A stretch of DNA of 13,592 bases from Candidatus Poribacteria bacterium (lineage in GTDB: Bacteria; Poribacteria; WGA-4E; WGA-3G): assembly GCA_028818995.1 (NCBI GenBank), contig JAPPMR010000884.1:1-13592 (forward strand), read 5' to 3'. A program made the position numbers and the translations under genes. Below the pieces are notes generated by a model. The model was not told the DNA's origin. It ran no database searches and saw nothing but the letters and a program-made list of their open reading frames with translations. Shown piece after piece: positions 7,374 to 13,592 of this stretch. Every line of letters begins with the position of its first letter. Within the stretch, counting starts at the first letter, position 1.

Positions 7374-8558
7374 GTGTCTATAGAACCAAGTTGCTCGCGT
7401 CCTGTTGATGGAGAGGACATTGTTCACCCACGCGTTTTACCTTTTATAATTTTTCACCTCACATGTTTTGCGATTATCTGGGTAGATGTTCAACCTATTG
7501 ACTGGATTATATGTGGTGCATTGTACGTTATCCGCATGTTTGGAATCACGGCGGGGTTTCATCGCTACTTTTCGCACCGTTCATTCAAAACAAGTCGTGT
7601 ATTCCAATTTTTTCTGGCATTTCTGGGGCAGAGTTCAGCACAACGCGGAACATTGTGGTGGGCAGCAAAACATCGAGAACATCATAAATACTCCGATACA
7701 GAACAAGATATACATTCACCAGTTAAACACGGATTCTGGCATTCTCACGTGCTTTGGATTTTCTCCAAACGCGGGCGTACCGTAGATTATAGTATAATTA
7801 AGGATTTCCGAAAATATCCAGAACTCGTTTGGCTTGATAAATGGGAGAGACTACCGCCATTCCTATTAGCTATTCTCGTTTTCGCGGTCGCGGGTTGGTC
7901 AGGACTTATCGTAGGTTTCTTCCTCAGTACAGTGTTCCTTTTTCACGGAACATTTACGATTAATTCTCTTTCTCACGTGTTCGGGAAACAGTCGTATGTC
8001 ACAGGAGACAATTCACGCAACAACCTATTTTTGGCTATCATTACTCTGGGGGAAGGATGGCACAACAATCACCATCACTTTCCAAGTGCTACACAGCAAG
8101 GTTTTCATTGGTGGCAAATTGATGTGACGTATTATATTTTGAAAACTTTGTCCGTTTTTAGAATCGTTTGGGACCTCCGAGCACCGCCAAAGCATGTAAT
8201 TGAGGGTAAACGTAAATTGTCCGCAATTACCATTGAAAGAGCAGCCGAACAACTTGTTTCAAGTTTTTCAATTGAACAAATCGGCAAAGCGGTTTTGAAA
8301 GCGTGGGCGCACACGCCAAAGTTAGAAGAACTCCGTAAACGGGCACGCATCAGTCAAGCAGAAGTTGAAACATTCCTCAGAGAGGCGAATATCCTTGAGT
8401 TGCCAACGATTAAAGAGATCAGACACCGCGCACAAAAAATGTTTGCCTCTATCCCATCGTTAAACTCAATTGTTGAAAGGGCAAATCAGATACTCGTTCA
8501 GGCAGTTTCGGTATGGCTCCTTCAGAGTGACACGCGCGAATCAACGGTTGGGGTGTAG
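7374..8558 (+). CDS. Membrane-bound acyl-CoA/acyl-lipid desaturase (stearoyl-CoA desaturase-like) with C-terminal extension
   Basis: A 394-residue protein starting at GTG 7374, supported by AAGGAG at 7358-7363. Hydrophobic segments lie around residues 22-40, 43-58, 160-180 and 178-195. The three histidine boxes of the di-iron desaturases are HRYFSH (63-68), HREHH (100-104) and HNNHHH (230-235), with the extra conserved His201 in NSLSH. GEGWHNNHHHFP is typical of delta-9 desaturases. The enzyme inserts a cis double bond in fatty acyl chains at the membrane using O2 and an electron donor. The core ends near residue 275. Residues 280-394 are a helical, charged extension without histidine boxes that I do not recognise. 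No ferredoxin or cytochrome b5 domain is visible. The gene sits directly after pncB, before a decayed pncB tail. Confidence 0.93.
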   Translation: MSIEPSCSRPVDGEDIVHPRVLPFIIFHLTCFAIIWVDVQPIDWIICGALYVIRMFGITAGFHRYFSHRSFKTSRVFQFFLAFLGQSSAQRGTLWWAAKHREHHKYSDTEQDIHSPVKHGFWHSHVLWIFSKRGRTVDYSIIKDFRKYPELVWLDKWERLPPFLLAILVFAVAGWSGLIVGFFLSTVFLFHGTFTINSLSHVFGKQSYVTGDNSRNNLFLAIITLGEGWHNNHHHFPSATQQGFHWWQIDVTYYILKTLSVFRIVWDLRAPPKHVIEGKRKLSAITIERAAEQLVSSFSIEQIGKAVLKAWAHTPKLEELRKRARISQAEVETFLREANILELPTIKEIRHRAQKMFASIPSLNSIVERANQILVQAVSVWLLQSDTRESTVGV

Positions 8559-8679
8559 TGAATATGGATACAGGTTGGGTTAAACTGAAAGTAAACCTAT
8601 CCTCGCACTAAAGGCATCATTCTTTGGTATATAATTTCCAATCTGGCAGACATTCAGGCGCGGACGAGGACGGAACTTA

Positions 8680-8894
8680 ACGATTTGTGCCAGTTAAGTG
8701 AAAGTTTTGTTGTTTTTCACAACTGTTCGTATTTTGTAGGAGCGATCTTCCGAATCGCGACCCGTTTGCAGTCGGGAATCGGAGTTCCCTCTTACTTTGA
8801 GGGCGGCAGGTATCGGAAAAGTTGCGGAATTCAAACCCAAACAAGACGAACAAGTGAAATATAAATATACCAAATGTTAACTGGTACAAGTCGT
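8680..8894. mobile_element. 215-bp MITE-like element with 18-bp terminal inverted repeats and 7-bp target duplication
   Basis: The left end acgatttgtgccagttaa (8680-8697) and the reverse complement of the right end, acgacttgtaccagttaa (8894-8877), match at 16 of 18 positions. The element is flanked on both sides by gaactta (8673-8679 and 8895-8901). It interrupts the pncB tail copy exactly where the uninterrupted copy at 9859-10037 reads gaacttacga with no insertion. It has no transposase and encodes no credible protein, so it must have moved in trans. A REP-like palindrome (8736-8791) lies inside it. Confidence 0.75.
8736..8791 (+). repeat. GTAGGAGCGATC dispersed repeat, copy A (REP-like 4)
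   Basis: It starts GTAGGAGCGATC, contains the short stem gcgat/atcgc (8742-8746 with 8754-8758), and ends with gtcgggaatcggagttccc, in which gggaa/ttccc can pair. A second copy is at 13190-13249. The two share their first ~25 and last ~21 bases and differ in the middle. Confidence 0.7.
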
Positions 8895-9063
8895 GAACTT
8901 ACGAAATTAGATGAGTCTCATAAAGGTTTGACAGATGCTACCCCTTACCAATTGAAATACATTCAGGATTGAAAACAGAGTAGTAACGAAGACATGTATA
9001 TTCCCCTTTAACCATCTTACCGGTGATGAGACATGCCTGTTCTGATACGCAATGGAGGAAATG

Positions 9064-9870
9064 ATGAGTGTTTTAAAAGACTTTGAATTCAAGCAAAGAA
9101 AATATATGCCCACCTTTCCGATAGCGAATGGGAAACCAACTATACACATAGAAGGTTATCCTTACGAGGACGATGAACCGATGCCAACGACTGAATTTCA
9201 CGGTTTGCAGATAAACATATTTTATGACCAACTTTTCCGATATTTTAGAATTAATGATTACGTTCACATCGGTAACGACAACTTTATCTATTATGAAGAA
9301 GGTGACATCACGAAGGTAGTCGCGCCTGATATTTTCGTCGTGTTTGGTGTCAAGAAGTACCCGTTGCGGCGTTCTTTTTATACGTGGTCTGAAGGTGCGG
9401 TGCCGGTAGTAGTCTTTGAGTTTCTATCAGATGCGACAGCGGATCAGGATCGGCATGAAAAGGTGCAAGTATATCTGAAAGAGATGGAGGTTCAAGAGTT
9501 CTTTATCCATCAACCTGAGATGGATAAACCTGTGGAGTTTTTTGGATGGCGGCGTGCTTCTGGTGATATTGTTGAAATAGTGCCAGATGCGGCGGGTGGC
9601 TTGTTCAGTGAGGCACTACAACTCTGGTTTCGCTGGGAGGAGGATCAGACGACACACGTGAGGCTTTTACGTCCATCTCTGCCTGATGGCACACCGATAA
9701 ACACATCTGTGGAGGAAGAACAGCTACGAGAACAAGAACAGCAAATGCGAATGGAAGCAGAAGCGCGCGCTGAAGAAGCAGAACGAATCGCCAAAGAAGA
9801 AGCTGAACGAAGACAGGCATTAGAGGCTGAGTTAGAACATCTCCGTGCACAACTTCCCAACCGCTCTTAA
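9064..9870 (+). CDS. Uma2-family (DUF820) putative restriction-endonuclease-fold protein with C-terminal coiled coil
   Basis: A 268-residue protein from ATG 9064. This start is favoured because GGAGG at 9054-9058 sits five bases upstream. An in-frame ATG at 9052 would add four residues but lacks a ribosome-binding site. Residues 40-180 form a Uma2-like PD-(D/E)xK fold, with VAPDIFVVFG (Asp89), VVFEFLSDAT (Glu119) and DRHEKVQVYLKE (Lys133). The region 216-262 is a Glu/Ala/Arg-rich coiled coil (EEEQLREQEQQMRMEAEARA and onward). Family members are numerous in cyanobacteria and Poribacteria, and their cellular role is unproven. No methyltransferase is adjacent. The stop codon and the last two or three codons (AACCGCTCTTAA at 9859-9870) lie in sequence derived from the pncB tail, suggesting that the natural end was replaced. 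Confidence 0.87.
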   Translation: MSVLKDFEFKQRKYMPTFPIANGKPTIHIEGYPYEDDEPMPTTEFHGLQINIFYDQLFRYFRINDYVHIGNDNFIYYEEGDITKVVAPDIFVVFGVKKYPLRRSFYTWSEGAVPVVVFEFLSDATADQDRHEKVQVYLKEMEVQEFFIHQPEMDKPVEFFGWRRASGDIVEIVPDAAGGLFSEALQLWFRWEEDQTTHVRLLRPSLPDGTPINTSVEEEQLREQEQQMRMEAEARAEEAERIAKEEAERRQALEAELEHLRAQLPNRS

Positions 9871-10037
9871 TTCCCGTTGTAAAGGACAGAGAATTGATGT
9901 ATAATTTTTCAAATCTGACAGACATTCAGGCGCGAACGAGGATTGAACTTACGAGATTGGGGAAATCTCATAAAGTTTTGACAGATGCTAAACCTTATAC
10001 GGTTGAAATACATCATGGATTGACAAATTTGTTTTGA
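9859..10037 (+). pseudogene. Frame-intact copy of the pncB 3' end (tail copy 3)
   Basis: Reading from 9861, 58 codons and a TGA (10035-10037) align without indels to the last 58 codons and stop of pncB (7145-7321). By hand count about 37 of 58 residues are identical, including PLLIP, YNF, KSHK, LTDAKPY and VEIH. The upstream 400 codons of pncB are absent and the frame has no start of its own, so it is a fragment rather than a gene. It follows the Uma2 gene directly, overlaps its last codons, and occupies nearly the whole gap before the 995-residue protein gene. Confidence 0.85.
9877..9905 (+). promoter_or_regulatory. Candidate sigma70 promoter in the pncB tail copy
   Basis: TTGTAA (9877-9882) and TATAAT (9900-9905) are 17 bp apart, the same geometry as at 7161-7189 in pncB. 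It lies about 146 bp upstream of the start at 10051 and could drive that gene. Sequence match only. Confidence 0.35.
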
Positions 10038-10050
10038 TTGGTGAGAAATC

Positions 10051-13038
10051 ATGAAAACCACTTTATTTGCTTTACTATCAGTTATCTTTTTCTGCGCTAT
10101 CGTTTCTCAAGGTATGACTTTTGAATATCATTGGGAAATAGATGAGACACCAGAAGGGCAAGAAAGTGCTACCGTAGTTGAACCTGTACAAGTAACAATA
10201 TTGGATGAACAGGTAGAAATAGCATCTCATAGCGCATCACTATGGTTGATGCATCGGTATTCTGTTCATCTCGGTACTGAATGGAGTGCTGCACACGCAT
10301 ACAAACTATTACAAACATTTATATCTATACCACAAGATAAGAATAACATCTATGACAAGGAACCTCGGGTACCGATCTCGTTATGGAGACTCAGTGATAG
10401 ACCCATCCAAGATGACATTGAGATTGAATTCCATGGTGATACAAAAGTTGTCACTGTTTCCAAAGAGGCATTTACTTATGCCAAACCTCTATTGGCTGAA
10501 ATCGAAGGTGTGCGGGGTAGATATTTTTCTAAAAGGCTCCACCGTGCAGTCGTTCGGTATGTAACTGAGAATGCGACGCATAGATACGGTTTTATACGGA
10601 TATTGAAAGAACGTTATGATGTCAGTATAGAAGTTCCTGATTATACTGAACTGACAAGACATACAACTGGCGAACACGCGGGGCATTTCTCTGAATTCAA
10701 AAACGAAGAGTTGATGGCCCTCGTGTCAATGTTTGAGGAATTTCCGCAAGGGATGCTTAAAACACCCGGATTGAAATATCTGGTGAGACGTTTAGATGGA
10801 ACACCGCACCCACTCTATCCAGAAGCAGCTGCAGTTGCCTGGACGGGTGCTGGCTACATCGAATTTATGGAATCTGCTTTTAAAGAGCAAGGGGCGGACG
10901 CTATACACCGGTTAATCTTACATGAAAAAGCACATTTTCTATGGGCACATCTTTTTAACGAACAACTCAAACAGGATTGGATTGAACTCGGTGGGTGGTA
11001 TGAAAATCCTGATGATCCAGATGGTTGGTCGACAACCAAGCAAACCGAATTTGTATCTGCTTATGCACACGGTGTCAATCCGAATGAAGATATGGCGGAG
11101 AGTATCAGTCACTACATCGTCCGACCTGACAAGTTACGTTCGCGGTCCCCTGCCAAATACGAATTTATCCAAAATAGAGTTATGCACGGCACACGTTACA
11201 TTGCCAAGATACGCGAAGACCTGACGTTTGAAGTCTACAATCTCTATCCTGACTATGTCTATCCGGGACGCATTATACGGGTTGACATACAAGTCTATGG
11301 TGGACCTGAGGAAGACAAGCAAATCCACATTGAGGTTGAAATTCATGGCGAGAGTAACCTGGATACAGCACACGAAGCATACATACGCATGTTTAGTGAA
11401 AAAAAGACATTTGAAGACATGCGCCTTTATCCAATAGACTCCAATGGTCAACCTGTCTCGGCGGGACATATTTTACGAGGACATCTAACCTTATCACGCT
11501 ATGCAGCAAATGGTTATTGGACTCCAGACCAGATTCGTCTCTGGGATGCCAATGGAAACGATCGACACCAATCCCAGAACAATATTGGTTGGAAACTCTA
11601 TATTGACAACCCGCAGGAGGACTTAGAAGCACCCATTTACGTCAAAAATTCGGTGAGACTCTCTTTGACACAGGAAAAAACGAAAAGTGGACATCCTTAT
11701 CAAATCGTTCACGTGCGTTGGCGAGTTATTGAAAGCAGTGGTGTCTCGGCTTGTACTACCACAATGAACGATAAAAACCGTGAGACCTATAGTATAGCTG
11801 GTGGTAATTGGTACGAGGACGAAGAGGGGATAGCCATAGCACAGCAAGGTAGTGAAGTCCAGGCTAAGATAACTATTCCAGACTATCATCAGAGTGGAAC
11901 TTACACACTTGCTTACATTGCAACAGAAGATATTCCGGGGAACCGTGGCGGTGTCTGGTTTACACCAGAAGCAGATGAGGTATTAAGAAAACCAAACGAC
12001 CAGTTTATGCTTGATGAAGGACCACACACAATCGAGATTCAGACGCGGTTTCCGGATGACACTCCACCGGAGTTAGACTTAAATCAAATTACGATCCAAT
12101 CAGAACCTACCCGTCCAACAGACCCAAATGGAGAAACACTCGTTGATATTAATTTCAGAGTGAGAGATGACATTAGTGGATATAGTGGTTCAAAAATACT
12201 TTTACGCGATCCTCAGGGCATAATGCACGGATTTAACCACGGTGCTCCAGACCATAATTACATGTATTTTATAGGTGATCCCACCGTCTATAAAGACTAT
12301 CAGTTAAGTATTACTTTACCGGTTGGCAGTGTCCCAGGCACATGGGGACTTGCTGAGATGACTGTATTTGATAAAGCAGGGAATACACAACGTGCAAACT
12401 TTACTGAAATCGTTCGCTTTAGGGTGGATGATGGGACTGTCTATGCTGAATCTGATGTCAACGAAGACGGTGTGATTAACATACTTGATCTCGTTATCGT
12501 TGCAGCGTTTGACGCGTCAAACGAGAGAGCAGATGTCAATAGTGATGGCACTGTCAATATTTTGGATTTAGTGGCAGTTGCCAGCCATCTCGGTGAAGAA
12601 GGCATCGCTGCCCCTGCTGTCAACAATCCAACTGCTGACCAAATCCAGAGTTGGATTACACAAGCAATGCAAGCGGATGATAGTAGTCCTGCCTTCCGCA
12701 GAGGTATCCGTGCATTACAGAACCTATTACTTTCACTACGTCCAGAAACAACTGCGTTGCTGCCGAACTATCCGAATCCGTTTAACCCGGAAACGTGGAT
12801 ACCGTATCATTTGGCAAACGCCAGCGATGTTCAGATTACAATTTACAATACGAGAGGTAGCGTAGTTCGTAGACTTGTACTTGGGCATCGTGCGGCAGGT
12901 TATTATACGGAGAAAAATCGTGCGGCATTTTGGGATGGTCGTAATAGCATGGGTGAACGTATTGCAAGCGGTGTCTATTTTTACCAATTGCAGGCGGATT
13001 CTATTTCACAACTGCGCAAAATGGTAATTTTGAAGTAA
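10051..13038 (+). CDS. Secreted zinc metalloprotease (lethal-factor-like HExxH) with dockerin pair and C-terminal sorting/FlgD-like domain
   Basis: A 995-residue protein with a signal peptide (about 1-21, MKTTLFALLSVIFFCAIVSQ). Residues 60-385 hold the peptidase. LILHEKAHFLWAH carries HExxH at 291-295. After about 40 residues, FVSAYAHGVNPNEDMAESISHYI supplies Tyr338 and a third-ligand candidate, Glu346 or Glu350. This layout recalls the anthrax lethal factor (M34/ATLF) peptidase domain. Residues ~395-790 look like beta-sandwich modules without recognised motifs. Two dockerin/EF-hand calcium loops follow (DVNEDGVINILDLV at 802-815 and DVNSDGTVNILDLV at 828-841). The last ~93 residues begin LLPNYPNPFNPETW and end with GVYFYQLQA-x-x-x-SQLRKMVILK, the FlgD-Ig/type IX-like sorting module common in Poribacteria. 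It probably acts outside the cell or on its surface. GGTGAG at 10040-10045 is a weak ribosome-binding site. Substrate unknown. Confidence 0.88.
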   Translation: MKTTLFALLSVIFFCAIVSQGMTFEYHWEIDETPEGQESATVVEPVQVTILDEQVEIASHSASLWLMHRYSVHLGTEWSAAHAYKLLQTFISIPQDKNNIYDKEPRVPISLWRLSDRPIQDDIEIEFHGDTKVVTVSKEAFTYAKPLLAEIEGVRGRYFSKRLHRAVVRYVTENATHRYGFIRILKERYDVSIEVPDYTELTRHTTGEHAGHFSEFKNEELMALVSMFEEFPQGMLKTPGLKYLVRRLDGTPHPLYPEAAAVAWTGAGYIEFMESAFKEQGADAIHRLILHEKAHFLWAHLFNEQLKQDWIELGGWYENPDDPDGWSTTKQTEFVSAYAHGVNPNEDMAESISHYIVRPDKLRSRSPAKYEFIQNRVMHGTRYIAKIREDLTFEVYNLYPDYVYPGRIIRVDIQVYGGPEEDKQIHIEVEIHGESNLDTAHEAYIRMFSEKKTFEDMRLYPIDSNGQPVSAGHILRGHLTLSRYAANGYWTPDQIRLWDANGNDRHQSQNNIGWKLYIDNPQEDLEAPIYVKNSVRLSLTQEKTKSGHPYQIVHVRWRVIESSGVSACTTTMNDKNRETYSIAGGNWYEDEEGIAIAQQGSEVQAKITIPDYHQSGTYTLAYIATEDIPGNRGGVWFTPEADEVLRKPNDQFMLDEGPHTIEIQTRFPDDTPPELDLNQITIQSEPTRPTDPNGETLVDINFRVRDDISGYSGSKILLRDPQGIMHGFNHGAPDHNYMYFIGDPTVYKDYQLSITLPVGSVPGTWGLAEMTVFDKAGNTQRANFTEIVRFRVDDGTVYAESDVNEDGVINILDLVIVAAFDASNERADVNSDGTVNILDLVAVASHLGEEGIAAPAVNNPTADQIQSWITQAMQADDSSPAFRRGIRALQNLLLSLRPETTALLPNYPNPFNPETWIPYHLANASDVQITIYNTRGSVVRRLVLGHRAAGYYTEKNRAAFWDGRNSMGERIASGVYFYQLQADSISQLRKMVILK

Positions 13039-13067
13039 AATGTGAGATTAACTCACTGCCCTATTCC

Positions 13068-13103
13068 GTGCAGTAGAGTATGAGTCTGCACCTTTTTGTG
13101 CAG
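13068..13103 (+). terminator. Possible weak terminator after the metalloprotease gene
   Basis: gtgcag (13068-13073) pairs with ctgcac (13086-13091), which is followed by cttttt. A second gtgcag at 13098-13103 could pair with the same ctgcac, giving two alternative stems. It lies 30 bp after the stop codon. The stem is only 6 bp with a 12-nt loop, so the call is tentative. Confidence 0.3.
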
Positions 13104-13189
13104 TAGTCCATAGATTGGATTGAGTTTCTCTAAACCAACAAACGATGATAATTTATAGTGCACTTTGAAAATAAAGATACACATTTTCT

Positions 13190-13249
13190 GTAGGAGCGAT
13201 CTCCGAATCGCGCCGCACCTCACTGATAGTCGGGAATCGGAGTTCCCTC
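13190..13249 (+). repeat. GTAGGAGCGATC dispersed repeat, copy B (REP-like 5)
   Basis: It begins GTAGGAGCGATC and ends with the same gtcgggaatcggagttccc as copy A at 8736-8791. The middle differs and is slightly longer. It lies in the ~300-bp gap between the metalloprotease and TPR genes. Unlike copy A it is not inside a visible inverted-repeat element. Confidence 0.7.
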
Positions 13250-13250
13250 C

Positions 13251-13277
13251 CGCCAAATGCCAAAAGCGCATTTGGCG
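13251..13277. repeat. Perfect 10-bp hairpin next to repeat copy B
   Basis: cgccaaatgc (13251-13260) is exactly complementary to gcatttggcg (13268-13277), with a 7-nt loop. It directly abuts the repeat ending at 13249. No T-run follows, so it is not a typical terminator on either strand. Confidence 0.6.
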
Positions 13278-13319
13278 TTGATTCACGTCTCAAAATGTCC
13301 CGCTAATTCTAAAGTTTAC

Positions 13320-13325
13320 TATAAT
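13320..13325 (+). promoter_or_regulatory. Possible -10 box for the TPR gene
   Basis: A perfect TATAAT sits 20 bp before the ATG at 13346, but no recognisable -35 lies 16-19 bp upstream. A transcript starting about 7 bp later would have only a ~14-nt leader containing AAGGAG (13334-13339). Confidence 0.25.
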
Positions 13326-13345
13326 TTTATTGGAAGGAGTTAAGC

Positions 13346-13592
13346 ATGTCTGTTCCTAATTTCGCAGAAATTTACTTCAATCGCGGTAAAAAGAAAGGTG
13401 AACATGGTCAATATGAGGATGCGATTGCCGACTTTGATACTGCTATTCACCTTAACCCTGATTATACGGAAGCCTACTGTTTTCGAGGATTGATGAAGAC
13501 ATCAAACGGTCATTACAAGTCTGCGATTACAGACTATGATACCGCAATACATCTCGACCCTGATCATGCAGAAACCTACTACCTGCGTGGGT
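13346..13592 (+). CDS. Tetratricopeptide-repeat protein, N-terminal part (3' truncated by window)
   Basis: An open frame from ATG 13346 to the window end, 82 codons, with AAGGAG at 13334-13339. The translation begins MSVPNFAEIYFNRGKKKGEH. It shows TPR units with a 34-residue period: one from about residue 10 (YFNRGKKKGEHGQYEDAIAD) with FDTAIHLNPDY, a second with YCFRG, AITDYDTAIHLDPDH, and the start of a third (TYYLRG). The Y-x-x-R-G and A-I-x-D-[FY]-D-T-A-I-x-L-x-P consensus is clear. TPR arrays are protein-binding scaffolds. No signal peptide is seen, so it is probably cytoplasmic, and the partner is unknown. Confidence 0.9.
   Translation, partial: MSVPNFAEIYFNRGKKKGEHGQYEDAIADFDTAIHLNPDYTEAYCFRGLMKTSNGHYKSAITDYDTAIHLDPDHAETYYLRG

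Larger units (their letters stand above)
8609..8983 (+). pseudogene. Decayed copy of the pncB 3' end (tail copy 2), split by a MITE-like insertion
   Basis: Two blocks, about 8609-8679 and 8895-8983, align to the last ~55 codons of pncB (7167-7321). The first has a run matching ttggtgtataatttycca and acattcagg. The second translates as ELTKLDESHKGLTDATPY. One-base deletions near 8636 and 8948 break the frame. With the frame restored it ends IEIHSGLKTE and TAG at 8981-8983. The blocks are separated by the element at 8680-8894. The sequence is closer to the copy at 9859-10037 than to pncB (shared cagacattcaggcgcg). The -35 box of the candidate promoter is lost here, although TATAAT (8630-8635) survives. 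Confidence 0.8.

Noticed and set aside
8677..8889. Minus-strand frame of about 70 codons across the MITE-like element
   Set aside because: It is the translation of the inverted-repeat element and the GTAGGAGCG repeat, with no ribosome-binding site, and it bridges two unrelated sequence layers.
9861..10037. The intact frame of pncB tail copy 3 considered as a small gene
   Set aside because: It has no start codon with a ribosome-binding site at the beginning of the homology, and it lacks every catalytic motif of the enzyme. It is a gene fragment.
13053..13286. Minus-strand frame of about 77 codons between the metalloprotease and TPR genes
   Set aside because: It reads through repeat copy B and its hairpins. 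I see no protein family or start signal, so it is treated as non-coding.

Overview
The window reads as a piece of a Candidatus Poribacteria-like chromosome. This assignment is by inference. The clues are a C-terminal sorting/FlgD-like module with the phrase NYPNPFNPETWIPYHL, a dockerin pair, a Uma2-family nuclease, a CRTAC1/ASPIC protein, a zeta-like kinase with a small partner, and many GTAG-tagged intergenic palindromes. Base composition is moderately AT-rich. Every gene I can support lies on the + strand.

Layout. 1-57 is the tail of a gene resembling rdgB (dITP/XTP pyrophosphatase). 58-454 has no gene and holds three palindromic repeats inside AT-rich inverted arms. 455-664 is a doubtful small ORF. 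780-1579 is a two-gene unit, a zeta-toxin-like P-loop kinase and a 70-residue partner overlapping by one base. 1740-5891 is a tight run: efp, accB, accC and a secreted FG-GAP/ASPIC protein, with 3-4 nt gaps and then an ATGA overlap. EF-P next to the biotin carboxyl carrier protein and biotin carboxylase is a classical bacterial arrangement, linking a translation factor to malonyl-CoA synthesis. pncB (nicotinate phosphoribosyltransferase) follows at 5909-7321, then a membrane fatty-acid desaturase (7374-8558), a Uma2-family nuclease (9064-9870), a 995-residue secreted metalloprotease with dockerin and sorting domains (10051-13038), and the start of a TPR protein (13346 to the window end).

The most unusual feature is between 7140 and 10040. 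The last ~58 codons of pncB occur three times in direct orientation: in pncB itself, as a decayed copy after the desaturase (8609-8983), and as a frame-intact copy after the Uma2 gene (9859-10037). The desaturase and the Uma2 gene are therefore each bracketed by pncB tails. The decayed copy is split by a 215-bp MITE-like element (8680-8894) with 18-bp terminal inverted repeats and a 7-bp target duplication. The intact tails also contain a sigma70-like TTGTMA-17-TATAAT promoter match, so the duplicated tail could act as a portable promoter for the gene after it. The stop codon of the Uma2 gene lies inside pncB-derived sequence.

A second layer is a family of REP-like palindromes carrying a GTAG tag (107-179, 269-291, 353-376 on the minus strand, 8736-8791, 13190-13249). 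Their stems differ in sequence but keep self-complementarity. No transposase, tRNA, rRNA or CRISPR array is visible.
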